Below, in pieces: positions 35,316 through 44,936 of a DNA stretch of 64,000 nucleotides (position 1 is the stretch's first letter; the number at the start of each line of letters is the position of its first letter). Origin of the DNA: Bacteroidota bacterium (GTDB lineage: Bacteria; Bacteroidota; Bacteroidia; Chitinophagales; Chitinophagaceae); NCBI GenBank assembly GCA_023416995.1, contig JAEZGI010000084.1, positions 15,848 through 79,847 on the forward strand, read 5' to 3'. Position numbers and translations under genes: made by a program. The notes beneath the pieces were generated by a model. That model saw only the letters and a program-made list of their open reading frames with translations, was not told the DNA's origin and ran no database searches.

Positions 35316-38300
35316 TTACAATGTGATGTTTATACCCAGTGAAACAGTACGTGTATTTGGATAAGTACCATAGTCCATGCCAGGTGTCAGGTTATCTGTA
35401 CCCTCCACAGTGTTCACTTCCGGATTGTATCCTTCATAGTTAGTAAAGGTGTACAGATTTTGGATATTTAAGTATGCACGTGCATTTTTGATGACTTTGC
35501 CTCCAAATAAAGTTGGCAGACGGTAACCCAGTGTCAGGTTCTTAATCCTAACAAATGACGCGTCTTCTACCAGCCAGCTTGTGATAACCGGGTTGTTACC
35601 CTGATATGCTGCATAAGTCGGTCGGAAGTTGATACCATCACCGGGTTCTTCTTCTGACTTCCAATAGTTTTTAAACAGTGAACTCACATTTTTATAGTTT
35701 GAAGAAGTCTTCATCAGGTTCAATACTTCTACACCCTGTACGCCTTGAATCTGGATACTGAAATCAAAGTTTTTGTAGGTCAGGTTGTTTGTGAATCCAA
35801 AAATAAAGTCAGGCAGGTTATTACCTAAAGTGGTTTTATCAAAATTGTCAATTACTCCATCTGGTTTACCATCTGGTCCGGAGATATCTTTCAAACGTGG
35901 ATCGCCCACAAAGGTCTGACCCGACGCAAGTTTTGGACCTGCTGCCAGTTCCTGGCTGTTTTTGAATATGCCGTCATATACAAAGCCATAATAGGCGGCC
36001 ATCGGCTCACCAACTCTTGTTCTATGTGTGATAGCATTTACAACTCCATAGTTTACACTAAAGATGTCATCATTATTGGCATTAAGCGCTTCAACACGGT
36101 TTGTATTAGATGAGATATTAAAGTTACTTGTCCAAACAAAATTCTTTCTGTCAATATTGCGGGTCTCGATACTAAATTCGATTCCTTTGTTTCTCAGCTT
36201 GCCAAGGTTTCTGAGCGTTTCGCTGAAGCCGGTAAAAGTTGGCACCGGTACGCCAAACAACATACCTGAAGAAACCTTATCGTAATAATCAGCGGTGATA
36301 TTAATTCGGTTGTTAAAGAGACTGATATCGATACCTACATCCACTGATTTTGATTGCTCCCATGTAAGGAAAGAGTTACCAAGATTGTCCTGCGCCAGGC
36401 CACTTACACGGCGGCCATCACCTGAGCCAAGTACAGCTGTTCTTGGTCCTACCCGACCAATCGCGCCATAGTTACCAATCTGATCATTACCTACAATGCC
36501 ATAGCTGGCACGCAGTTTCAGGTCGCTGATAGCAGAAATACCGCGCATGAACTTCTCTTCTGAAACGCGCCATCCAATTGCTGCTGAAGGGAAATTACCC
36601 CATTTGGAATTAGCCCCGAATCTCGAGGATCCATCTCTCCGGAAAGTGGCAGTCAGGAAGTACTTCTCGTTAAAATCATATTTCACACGGCTGATCAATG
36701 AAGCCATGCTCCATTGTGATTTGCTTGCACGTGTACTGGTAACTATACCGGCGTTCACTGTGTGAACCAGGTTGTTGGGATACTGATTGGCAGAGATGCC
36801 CGATGATTGAAAAACAGCCATTTGCTCCGAAAAACCCACGAGCACATTTACATGATGTTTATCGCTGAATGTATTGTCATAAGTAAGTGTATTCTCATTA
36901 CTCCAACTCAGGTTGTTGCCGGTATATGTGCTACCATACAAAGTGCTGCCGCTAACACTGATCGTAGAAGGTACAAACATATCAGTGTTGATATTTGTAA
37001 TGTCAGCATTTATACTTGACCGTAATGAAAGGTTTTTTGTAAAATCAACGGTAGTAAATAAAGTACCTACTGTGTTAAACATCTTCATGACATTTTCATA
37101 CTCTTTGCTAAGACCAAGCGCGTTAGAAAACTGCAAAGTCTGCGGAGGGGTGCCATCGTCAAATGTAAATTGTCGTGAGTTCGCGTACGTTCCGTCAGGA
37201 TTATAAATCGGAAATACCGGTGGTGAAGACACCAGGGCAGCAGTTACCCCACCATAATATGAAAGGCCGCCGGCAGTTGGAATATCGTTGATACTATAAG
37301 AAGGTGCGATCCGGAACCCAACCTTGATTTTATTGCTGATGTTCGCGTCGATATTACCTCTCAATGAATATTTTTTAAAACCTTGTCCTTCTGTGATAGC
37401 TTCCTGATTGATGTAATTACCGGAAATATAAAAGCGCACGTTTTCACCACCACCGGATGCTGATAGTTGGTAATTAGTCATCGGCGCAGTGCGATATACA
37501 ATATCCTGCCAGTCATTGTCGGGAAGTAATGTCGGATCTTTGAATTCATTGGGTATCTTAACTGACGCGGTGGTACCACGCATTGAATTAGGATCGCTTT
37601 CATCTCTTCCGGGGCGACGTACCCCGTTTTGATATACGTAGTTATAATTACGGATATCAATTTGCCTTTCTACCCATTCGGCAGTTGACAACATCGGTAT
37701 CTTTTTTTCGAGGCTTTGCCAGGCTGTACTTGCACTAACATTGATCTGGGTTCTACCCTTCGCTCCTTGTTTGGTGGTGATAATGACCACACCATTAGAC
37801 CCTCTGGATCCATAGATGGAAGTTGCAGATGCATCTTTTAAGACGTCAATAGACTGGATATCGCCTGGATTGATGGAAGCGAGAGGATTTGTCGGAACGT
37901 TGGCACCAGATGCTCCCTGGGCGGAATACGACGCGGTGGTATTATCAAGTGGTACTCCGTCGATAACATATAGTGGGGTATTATCAGCGCTGATAGAACC
38001 TACACCCCTGATTTTGAAACTGAGACCTGCACCAGGCGCGGAAGATGTTTGTTGCACCTGCACACCAGGAAGCTGAGCTACAATAGCTTCGCCAAATGAA
38101 ACGACAGCCCTGTCCTGCAATTGTTTGGCACCAACGGATGCGATAGATCCGACTACATCTCTTTTTGATTGAGTGCCATAACCGATTACTACCACTTCAT
38201 TAAGTGATCCATCAGGTCGCACGAGTGAGATATTCATCTCCGCGGATGCTGTTGCAGTTACGGTAGTATAACCCACAATAGTAAATTCAAGTGTTGCTCC

Positions 38301-38582
38301 GTCTGATGCATTAAGTGTGAAATTTCCGCCTGCATCGGTGGTAGTGCCTGTACTGGTGCCCCTAATAACCACTGAAACCCCTGAAAGGGGTTCGCCGGTC
38401 GATTTGTCTGTAACTTTTCCTTTTACAGTTGCGGGATTTTGAATTTGCACTCCTTTGACATCTGCCGCAACCAATGAGCTGGTAGTGGAAAATGTCGTGA
38501 ATGCGCAGAAAAGCAAGCAGCGAAATGTTTTGACCGACATTAGACCAGCAATTTGCCTGTGAGTCGTGAGATGTCTTCTCAT
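35316..38582 (-). CDS. SusC/RagA TonB-linked outer-membrane transporter (locus 1)
   Basis: The 1088-residue protein has a signal peptide (better from Met15, about 38540), then a carboxypeptidase-regulatory-like domain (about 50-125, VKGKVTDKSTGEPLSGVSVV). The TonB-box/plug region with VVVIGYGTQSKRDV and the SusC signature DVLKDASATSIYGSRGSNGVV follows. The remainder is a 22-strand barrel ending TRTVSLGINITL. It imports glycan fragments across the outer membrane with SusD, powered by TonB-ExbBD. No extracytoplasmic-function sigma/anti-sigma pair is next to it, and no extra N-terminal signalling domain is seen. Upstream is the 2-kb repeat region. Confidence 0.97.
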   Translation of the reverse strand: MRRHLTTHRQIAGLMSVKTFRCLLFCAFTTFSTTSSLVAADVKGVQIQNPATVKGKVTDKSTGEPLSGVSVVIRGTSTGTTTDAGGNFTLNASDGATLEFTIVGYTTVTATASAEMNISLVRPDGSLNEVVVIGYGTQSKRDVVGSIASVGAKQLQDRAVVSFGEAIVAQLPGVQVQQTSSAPGAGLSFKIRGVGSISADNTPLYVIDGVPLDNTTASYSAQGASGANVPTNPLASINPGDIQSIDVLKDASATSIYGSRGSNGVVIITTKQGAKGRTQINVSASTAWQSLEKKIPMLSTAEWVERQIDIRNYNYVYQNGVRRPGRDESDPNSMRGTTASVKIPNEFKDPTLLPDNDWQDIVYRTAPMTNYQLSASGGGENVRFYISGNYINQEAITEGQGFKKYSLRGNIDANISNKIKVGFRIAPSYSINDIPTAGGLSYYGGVTAALVSSPPVFPIYNPDGTYANSRQFTFDDGTPPQTLQFSNALGLSKEYENVMKMFNTVGTLFTTVDFTKNLSLRSSINADITNINTDMFVPSTISVSGSTLYGSTYTGNNLSWSNENTLTYDNTFSDKHHVNVLVGFSEQMAVFQSSGISANQYPNNLVHTVNAGIVTSTRASKSQWSMASLISRVKYDFNEKYFLTATFRRDGSSRFGANSKWGNFPSAAIGWRVSEEKFMRGISAISDLKLRASYGIVGNDQIGNYGAIGRVGPRTAVLGSGDGRRVSGLAQDNLGNSFLTWEQSKSVDVGIDISLFNNRINITADYYDKVSSGMLFGVPVPTFTGFSETLRNLGKLRNKGIEFSIETRNIDRKNFVWTSNFNISSNTNRVEALNANNDDIFSVNYGVVNAITHRTRVGEPMAAYYGFVYDGIFKNSQELAAGPKLASGQTFVGDPRLKDISGPDGKPDGVIDNFDKTTLGNNLPDFIFGFTNNLTYKNFDFSIQIQGVQGVEVLNLMKTSSNYKNVSSLFKNYWKSEEEPGDGINFRPTYAAYQGNNPVITSWLVEDASFVRIKNLTLGYRLPTLFGGKVIKNARAYLNIQNLYTFTNYEGYNPEVNTVEGTDNLTPGMDYGTYPNTRTVSLGINITL

Positions 38583-38851
38583 AGCCGTTAAAAGTTTTGA
38601 TTAATTGTTTGGGAAGAGTTCGTAACGAAAATAATCAAATTTTAATTTCAAAAATTACATTTCGAAAGATTTTAAAAGATTTATTTGCGGAGAAACCTTG
38701 CGTTTCGCGCTCCTTTTATTGTTGGCCTTTACGGAACATTAAATCAGGTTACCTGCTCACCTTTCCCGCAACATTTTGAAAGGTGCACTTTAGGGTGAAC
38801 TTTAGCTGAATTTCGGACTTCCGCGTTCGATGCCTATTTATTGATAGGATG
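38583..38851. other. Upstream region of susC (locus 1), no gene seen
   Basis: AT-rich stretch directly before the susC start. TAATTTTTG on the minus strand (38657-38649) is one base longer than the -7 consensus; I would not rely on it. No reading frame with credible protein character was found. Confidence 0.4.
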
Positions 38852-38988
38852 GCCGCCTGCGTGTGCAGTTTTGCGGTAAACGTTTGCATGTGCGGCGTTA
38901 TGGAATGCTTAGACATTTGCATTTGCTGCCTGCGTGGGCCGTTTCGCGTTAGACGTTTGAATGTGCCGCCTGCGCGTGATGCCGCGGT
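38852..38988. repeat. GC-rich tandem units of about 33-40 nt
   Basis: Units starting GCCGCCTGCGTG (38852), GCGGCGTTATGG (38892), GCTGCCTGCGTG (38925) and GCCGCCTGCGCG (38965) each run to a GTTTGCATGT-like or related end. Units 1 and 3 are similar over about 40 nt; unit 2 is a weaker match. The last unit merges into the left inverted-repeat arm. Confidence 0.75.
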
Positions 38989-39188
38989 CGGTCCGCCTAA
39001 GGCACTGAATTTTTCCGGGCTTCACACTAGTTCGATCTTCTCAGTTTGCGACTTCCATATGAGCATTGTAGCCTTGATCGGCTGTAAATATGGGTTTGGG
39101 GTGCAGACGTCCTGGCGCCCTGATCGGCTTCGGCCCCTTGTCCGGAAAAATAAGGTGCCTTACGCGGAACCGCCCTTGCATCGCAGGC
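38963..39188 (+). repeat. Left arm of a long diverged inverted repeat
   Basis: This arm reappears as its reverse complement at 40264-40487. Best blocks: GGCACTGAATTTTTCCGGGC near 39001 against the complement of 40431-40450, and CCGGAAAAATAAGGTGCCTT (39142-39161) through CGCCCTTGCATCGCAGGCT, against the complement of 40264-40308. Between the blocks the copies are only loosely similar but keep GCCTTGATCGGCT. Confidence 0.85.
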
Positions 39189-39329
39189 TAAGGCGTATAT
39201 GAATCGAAGCTCACGCTGACGGCACTGCCATGCATCAAAACAACAACACTATGAGTGAATTGCACATCCATCTCCTATGTCAAATTTTCATTGATAGCGG
39301 CGTCCAGGCCGCTTCATCGATGTTTAGTT

Positions 39330-39800
39330 GACGCAAAAACTTTTTGGCATCTGCAATCATGCACCATCATTTTGAGTCTGCAATCTATAGCTTCAAACTG
39401 CTGCCTGCGATCACTTGTTTCAATCTGCTTAATAAGTTTAATGTTTCAACCTAATTATTCCATTCGATCCAATTACTGCGAACAATTGCTGATCTGGCTA
39501 CTACTTCAATCGCTTTGAATTGACTACTGCGGTCGGTCACTTCGATCTGGTTACTGCGTTGAATTATTTTGATCTGGTTACTGCGTTAATTATTTCGATC
39601 TGGTTACTACGTTAATTATTTCGATCTGGTTACTGCGATCAATCGCTTTTATGTAATTCAACGTTCAACCGTTTTGGCCTGGCTACTGCGGTCGGTTACT
39701 TCCATCCGGTTTCTGCAAACAATTGTTTTGATCGGGATCAACGTTCAATCGTTTCAATCTGGTTGTTGTGGACAATCGCGTTGATCTAATCAGTAAGGTC
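39330..39800. repeat. Degenerate tandem array with 26-27 nt period
   Basis: The clearest copies of GATCTGGTTACTGCGTTAAT start at 39544, 39571, 39597 and 39623, spaced 27, 26 and 26 nt, with poorer copies at 39491 and on both sides (CTGGCTACTGCGGTCGGTTA near 39680, and others to about 39790). There is no conserved-repeat/variable-spacer pattern, so it is not CRISPR. All frames through it show no protein-like signal. Confidence 0.8.
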
Positions 39801-40226
39801 GGTTGGTAATGGCTGCCCGGATGGAAGACGTAATTTCAAGAATTTGAAAATGGGTTATAGAATAATCAAACTGTCCCGCAAATGGCTGAAAACTCAGTCA
39901 TGGTGGATACTCCAGCCATTTGGTCCCACTTTTGGGTTAGATACAAATCAAAATAAAAATCGCACATTTCGACACCCCTTTCGACCTAGCCGTATTTTTT
40001 TGTTCAGGCCGGAATGTATAACACGATACCTGACTGCCTGCGTTACTACACGTGCTTTTTATTTAGACTCCAAGAATAGATTGAGCAGTGAAATTCCCTG
40101 AATGGAAAATCGACTTAAAGCATCTTTGCATTTCAACGCCAGCAGGTTAGGCCGCAGCGCCCGCACATTGTAATCTGACTCTATTGTACAAGGATGGAGT
40201 TATCCCTGCAAAGTATAATTGTCACA

Positions 40227-40284
40227 GCTTGCGATGCAAGGGCGGTTCTTTATCCCAACTCAGCCTGCGATGCAAGGGCGGTTC
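40227..40284. repeat. Direct duplication of GCGATGCAAGGGCGGTTC
   Basis: The 18-mer occurs at about 40231 and again at about 40267, 36 nt apart, at the inner end of the right inverted-repeat arm. Only one copy exists in the left arm. Confidence 0.8.
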
Positions 40285-40487
40285 CGCATAAGGCACCTTA
40301 TTTTTCCGGCCAGGGTACTGAAGCCGATCAAGGTGTACTACAGCTTACATTGTTACAAACTAATAAAAGCCGATCAAGGCCCTAAAGCCGAAATCGAGGT
40401 CAGTATCGTAGAAAATCAAACCAGTATGAAGCCCGGAAAAATTCAGTGCCGATGCGGGCCGCCCGCGGCATCACGGGCAGGCGGGCC
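40264..40487 (-). repeat. Right arm of the long diverged inverted repeat
   Basis: Its reverse complement matches 38963-39188 as described for the left arm. This arm also ends in a GC-rich palindromic block with GCCGCCCGCGGCATCACGGG, the counterpart of the left CCGCCTGCGCGTGATGCCGC. Confidence 0.85.
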
Positions 40488-40551
40488 GAATCGACCGCTT
40501 GCCTTTAAATAACTGTAGACTTACCGCAAGATCAAGCCAGATTTACTAAAG

Positions 40552-40579
40552 AAAAAGGCGCCGGATAAACCAGCGCCTT
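40552..40579 (-). terminator. Terminator of the ten-gene oxidative glycan locus
   Basis: On the minus strand AAGGCGC pairs with GCGCCTT, extended by two inner pairs, and five T residues follow. It lies 24 bp past the symporter stop codon. Confidence 0.85.
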
Positions 40580-40602
40580 AAGATGTATGCGAAAAGGAAT
40601 GT

Positions 40603-42066
40603 CTATGCGGTTTTGAGCGACTTCATCAGGTCTTCGACCTTTTGAGGCACCTTGCGCGTTAGCAACCCGCCTATGACGAAAACCACTAAAGATACCATCG
40701 TAGGCAAACCAACCTCCAACGCAAGACTATCAAACTGTACCTGTTTACCAATAATGAACGTCAGCAAACCTGCAAAGATCGAAGCGATAGCAGCCTTCGG
40801 ACCACATGACTTGAATGGCGCCAGGAGACCGAATAATAACGGCAATGCCGTTGGACCAAGCAAAGCAGCAAACCAGTTTACGATCAGGCCAAGTACACCG
40901 CCAAAACGTTCATAGTTTAAAGCGATGATAATTGTTGCGAGCGTAAACAGGAAAGTAGTGATCCGGGCTGTCCGCAAAGCATTTGGATCGTTTTTAAAAC
41001 GAGAAGAAAGAATTGGAAGAATATCCCTTGTGATCACCGCAGCGATCGTGTTTACATCAGAGGACGTCATTCCCATAGTGGCGGCAAACAAAGATGCCAC
41101 CACCAGTCCGATCATTCCCGCCGGCAATATTTCCAACATCAACAGGCCATACGACTGATTTGGATTCTCGAGACCGGGCAGAATCAACGGAGTCGCCCAC
41201 ATCGGAAAAAACAGAATCAATGGCCAAATGAAATATAAAATACCTGAAAGCCTTGCCGCTTTGGATGCTTCCTTTTCATTCGGAGAAGATATATACCGTG
41301 TAGCCAGGCTCCATATACCCCCGTTATAACTCAGTAGACATATAAAAAACATCACAGCTACAAAGCCCGCTGAATATGGATCATTGAACAGCTGACTATG
41401 CTCAGGAGGAAGTTGTTTCCAGATACCGGTGATGGAATCTGTACCACCGAGCCTGTTTACAACCAACACGAACATCACAACACCACCTATCACCTGTACG
41501 AGAAACTGGATGAAATCGGTGATGATAACACCCCAGAGTCCGCCAAAGGTTACATAGATAATAGTAACAATCCCTGACACCAATATACCAGTAGTCATTG
41601 AAATACCTGCAACAACATGCAGCAGGATACCAATAGCTGCCCACTTGGCGCCAACATCGAACACTTTAAGCAAAACACCTGACCAGGCAATGATCTGCTG
41701 TGTGCTGACATTATATCTTATGCTAAGATATTCAAGCGGGGATTGAATCTGGAAAGCCCGTCTTAACCGAACCCAGTACACGGGGAAGATATGTGCAGTT
41801 GCAACAATAACACCGGCAACCGGCAGCGCCCACCACATGTACATTGAAAAACCGTGTGTATAACATACAGCGGCATAGGCAACAAACACGGCGCCGCTAT
41901 GACCTGAAACGTGGTGTGAAATGCCGGCGAGCCACCATGGCAAACTTCCACCTGCAACAAAATAATCCTCTGAATTCTTGCTTTTAAAATACGACATGAT
42001 GCCTACGACCACCATGATCAGAAAAAATAACACAATTGCGGCCAGGTCTAACGTACTAAGGGGCAT
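40603..42066 (-). CDS. Sodium:solute symporter (SSS family)
   Basis: The 487-residue protein has 12-13 hydrophobic helices. Family features include MSYFKSKNSEDYFVAGGSLPWWLAGISHHVSGHSGAVFVAYA at the start, LSIRYNVSTQQIIAWSG, and the SSS segment FAATMGMTSSDVNTIAAVITRDI. It resembles the SGLT-type sugar symporters found at the ends of Bacteroidota glycan loci. It is the last gene of the locus, 50 bp after the Gfo/Idh/MocA gene, and is followed by a terminator. Import of the processed monosaccharide is inferred from context. Confidence 0.93.
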   Translation of the reverse strand: MPLSTLDLAAIVLFFLIMVVVGIMSYFKSKNSEDYFVAGGSLPWWLAGISHHVSGHSGAVFVAYAAVCYTHGFSMYMWWALPVAGVIVATAHIFPVYWVRLRRAFQIQSPLEYLSIRYNVSTQQIIAWSGVLLKVFDVGAKWAAIGILLHVVAGISMTTGILVSGIVTIIYVTFGGLWGVIITDFIQFLVQVIGGVVMFVLVVNRLGGTDSITGIWKQLPPEHSQLFNDPYSAGFVAVMFFICLLSYNGGIWSLATRYISSPNEKEASKAARLSGILYFIWPLILFFPMWATPLILPGLENPNQSYGLLMLEILPAGMIGLVVASLFAATMGMTSSDVNTIAAVITRDILPILSSRFKNDPNALRTARITTFLFTLATIIIALNYERFGGVLGLIVNWFAALLGPTALPLLFGLLAPFKSCGPKAAIASIFAGLLTFIIGKQVQFDSLALEVGLPTMVSLVVFVIGGLLTRKVPQKVEDLMKSLKTA

Positions 42067-42116
42067 CTTTTATAAATTAACTTTTAAGTTACTAATCAGT
42101 ATTGTTTTAATAGTTG

Positions 42117-43460
42117 CTAAACTTTTGGCTCCCAGCCTGGCGCGTATTCACGTGTCCAGAATTTTGAAGCAGCTTTATTACCAATGATATGACCATTTGA
42201 AGGATCGATATTAAGACTCTGTCCAGAACGTAGTGCGATATTTCCTAACTGTACAAGCAGTGAACTCTGGTGACCACTTACGATATCTGAATTCAGTTTA
42301 GTGCCTTTACGGATCGCATCAAGAAAGTTTACAAGATGGAGCGCATCCAGGTGCCCCGCAGGGTTAACAAGATCACGTGCATTGATATTGTCAGTGCTCT
42401 TCACTTCCTTTACCAGCTTATCATTCAAATCATAAATCTTATATGCATTGCTGCCTTCAATCAACAGTGAACCGGTATCACCGTAAAACATTACACCAAC
42501 ACTACTGCCTTCAATACTCCGTCCGTTACAGCTGCGGCCTTCCCATGACATGAAAGTGTTGTTATCAAACTCCAGATTGATCACTTGTGTGTCGGGAGTT
42601 TCCCAATCATCTTTATAGCGATATCTTCCGCCATTAGAGCTTACCTTAACAGGGTAGTTTACACCAAGTCCCCATCTGGCGATGTCCACCATGTGAGTAC
42701 CATTATTAAGTGCTTCACCCGTTCCCCAGTTCCAGAACCAATGCCAGTTATAATGAATCAGGTTGTCTTTGAACTTCCTTCTTGGCGCAGGACCCTGCCA
42801 TAATTCATAATTGAGCCATGAAGGCACTTCCGTTTCTTTCCCGATCCCGATAGATGGACGGTTATTCGTATACCAGGTTTTTGCATAATAAGGACGACCA
42901 ATTACACCACTCTTAAGATCAGCGATTGCATCTATCACCTTTCCCCATGAACGGCGCTGATTGCCCATCTGCAAAACCGTTTTATATTTTTTAGCAGAAG
43001 CTATTAACAATTCACCTTCGCTGGGAGTGTGACTGCAGGGTTTTTCGAGATACACATGTTTTCCGGCCTTTGCAGCCAGTAAAGCTGCGGGTGCGTGCCA
43101 GTGATCCGGCGCAGCAACTACAAGCGCATCAAGATCTTTATCTTCAAGAGCTTTCCGAAAATCAGGCTGCTCCTTCGGTGCTTTATTGGTTATCTTTTGA
43201 ATCTCCGCAGCAAATTTCGCAGATGCCCGAGTATCAACATCACATGAATATAATACTTCGCAGTTTTGCTGGCTGGCAAAGTTTGCCCCCAGTGCAAAGC
43301 CGCGGCTGTTAACACCCATACTTGCAACGGTTACACGATCGTTTGCGCCGATGATACGACGGTAACTACTCGCACCAAATGCAGGGAGAATTCCTCCCAG
43401 GGAGAGCGCAGCCGCTGCACCAGCGGTGTTTTTAATAAATTTTCTTCTTGAATCTACCAT
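42117..43460 (-). CDS. Gfo/Idh/MocA family oxidoreductase with Tat signal
   Basis: The 447-residue protein starts MVDSRRKFIKNTAGAAAA, a twin-arginine signal with cleavage near residue 30. A Rossmann domain (about 38-165) includes VTVASMGVNSRGFALGANFA and LVVAAPDHWHAPAALLAAKAGKHVYLEKPCS, with the diagnostic EKP motif. The C-terminal alpha/beta domain has NLIHYNWHWFWNWGTGEALNNGTHMVDIARWG. These enzymes oxidise or reduce sugars with tightly bound NAD(P). Export via Tat suggests that it folds with its cofactor before crossing the membrane. It lies between the DUF4832 and symporter genes. Confidence 0.93.
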   Translation of the reverse strand: MVDSRRKFIKNTAGAAAALSLGGILPAFGASSYRRIIGANDRVTVASMGVNSRGFALGANFASQQNCEVLYSCDVDTRASAKFAAEIQKITNKAPKEQPDFRKALEDKDLDALVVAAPDHWHAPAALLAAKAGKHVYLEKPCSHTPSEGELLIASAKKYKTVLQMGNQRRSWGKVIDAIADLKSGVIGRPYYAKTWYTNNRPSIGIGKETEVPSWLNYELWQGPAPRRKFKDNLIHYNWHWFWNWGTGEALNNGTHMVDIARWGLGVNYPVKVSSNGGRYRYKDDWETPDTQVINLEFDNNTFMSWEGRSCNGRSIEGSSVGVMFYGDTGSLLIEGSNAYKIYDLNDKLVKEVKSTDNINARDLVNPAGHLDALHLVNFLDAIRKGTKLNSDIVSGHQSSLLVQLGNIALRSGQSLNIDPSNGHIIGNKAASKFWTREYAPGWEPKV

Positions 43461-43550
43461 AACAAATGTTTTTACTTGTTGTATTAATTAGCACTGTATC
43501 GTCAGTTATGCCTTACAGTTAGTTTGCTCTTCAATTAGTACCTGCCGATC

Positions 43551-44891
43551 TTATCCGGCCACCTTGATGTCCCCCATCTTGTACCAGCCCGATTCATTAA
43601 TACCTGCAATGGCAAGTTTAACAACCGGCTGCTTTGTTCCGGGTACAACAATTCCTAACTCCAGTTCATAATCTCCTTCGGTAATGTGACCAGGCAATTG
43701 AATGGTAGCAGGAAGATCCATACCGCCCGGAAAGATTTTTCTGAGATCAGCATCAGCTGCAATAACAATCTTAGTTTCGGGATTAGACTTAGAGGTAAGC
43801 TGAAAAGCAAGCTGGTAAATGTTGTACATAGGCGCAACACCTTTGTTCTGCCAATGCATTTTCATCTTTATCGACTCGCCTTTTTTGATCGAGCCCGGGT
43901 ACACCAGCTCGTCCAATACAAACCGGTAACCAAGCTTCTTTTCGAACTCCTTTACTTTAGCGCGCCAGGGTTCAGGCACCTCTTCAGAACCATTGTTTAC
44001 GCCTGTAGCGTGCCATTCCAGGGCTTTTTCAAGGATATAATCAATATCCCATTGTCTTTTGAACCACTCATTCATGGTCCAGCATGTTTCAAATGCGATC
44101 GGCCCTTTCTTCCAGCTATCCTCTGCTCCGGCATTTTTGATGGCCGGCGGATAAACGCCTTTCATATGGTTCCATCCAAGCGAGTCCATATCACCCCAGC
44201 AGTCGGCTCTCCACCCTGCACCATTTGAGGTGGCATATTTATACCCGTATGGTGATTTTAAAGAAATCAGGGATACCAGCGGCGTCTTTTTAAAACTCGA
44301 GAAATAAACATCAATGATGTTCTTCACAGAAGCTTCAGATGGATAAACGATCTTTTTTGGATCTTTTGCATCGGGAGTAATGTGCCATTCGCCCCAGTGG
44401 CCGACGGTTCCAATATCTACGAATCCTACACCAGGATGCCCGTCGTATCTTTCCCCTAATGCTTTGATGAGGTTAGCATGTTTTTCCAGGAATACCGGGT
44501 TATCGTAAAAGGGAGATTTAACACCGGCTTCTAATGCCCACTCAGGAACAGTCATATCCTCATTCTGGCACATCACACGAAAATTCAGCAATTGTCCATT
44601 CGCTGTACATCGCTCAATAAAACTGTCGATCAGGGCAAAGTTAATTTTGTCTTCCTCCGGTTGAAGCTTGTTCCAATATACACGGAGCTGATGCAGCCCG
44701 CTAAGCGGATGTTGATCTGCCTTTAAACCGTCGTTAAAGGTTTTACCGGTTGTAGTAAACCCTCTTCCCGGGTTAAGTAGCGTGCTGTCTATTTCAACGG
44801 GGCGCACTACAACATCTTTTGTTGTAGTGCCGCATGCCGTCAAAATAATAATAGCTGTAAGAGTAATCAGAGCCTTAACATTAATGAACAT
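43551..44891 (-). CDS. DUF4832 domain lipoprotein, glycosidase-like
   Basis: The 446-residue protein has a lipoprotein signal with lipobox LTAC (Cys 20). Residues about 35-310 look like a TIM barrel with NPGRGFTTTGKTF, LRVYWNKLQPEEDKINF, GVGFVDIGTVGHWGEWH and PIAFETCWTMNEW, which resembles glycoside-hydrolase folds. The C-terminal part (about 325-446) is the DUF4832 beta-sandwich, seen as IKKGESIKMKMHWQNKGVAPMYN. The family occurs in glycan loci but no activity is established. Conserved Glu residues in FVDIGTVGHWGEWH and IAFETCW could be catalytic (inference). It follows GH20 by 45 bp. Confidence 0.85.
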   Translation of the reverse strand: MFINVKALITLTAIIILTACGTTTKDVVVRPVEIDSTLLNPGRGFTTTGKTFNDGLKADQHPLSGLHQLRVYWNKLQPEEDKINFALIDSFIERCTANGQLLNFRVMCQNEDMTVPEWALEAGVKSPFYDNPVFLEKHANLIKALGERYDGHPGVGFVDIGTVGHWGEWHITPDAKDPKKIVYPSEASVKNIIDVYFSSFKKTPLVSLISLKSPYGYKYATSNGAGWRADCWGDMDSLGWNHMKGVYPPAIKNAGAEDSWKKGPIAFETCWTMNEWFKRQWDIDYILEKALEWHATGVNNGSEEVPEPWRAKVKEFEKKLGYRFVLDELVYPGSIKKGESIKMKMHWQNKGVAPMYNIYQLAFQLTSKSNPETKIVIAADADLRKIFPGGMDLPATIQLPGHITEGDYELELGIVVPGTKQPVVKLAIAGINESGWYKMGDIKVAG

Positions 44892-44936
44892 AATGGTCGG
44901 TTAAAAAGTTAGAGGATCAGTTGTTTGCTATCGGAA

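Noticed and set aside
38849..39202. 117-residue ORF in the repeat region
   Set aside because: It is Cys- and Arg-rich, runs through the GC-rich repeats and the inverted arm, and has no protein-like conservation pattern.
39330..39800. CRISPR array
   Set aside because: The 26-27 nt units are contiguous and drift gradually; there are no unique spacers of constant length and no cas genes.
39844..40101. 85-residue ORF between the array and the right arm
   Set aside because: No domain, odd composition, no promoter or terminator; chance frame in noncoding sequence.
38583..40551. Insertion sequence with terminal inverted repeats
   Set aside because: The arms are long and internally diverged, no transposase remnant is recognisable in the core, and no target-site duplication was found by eye.
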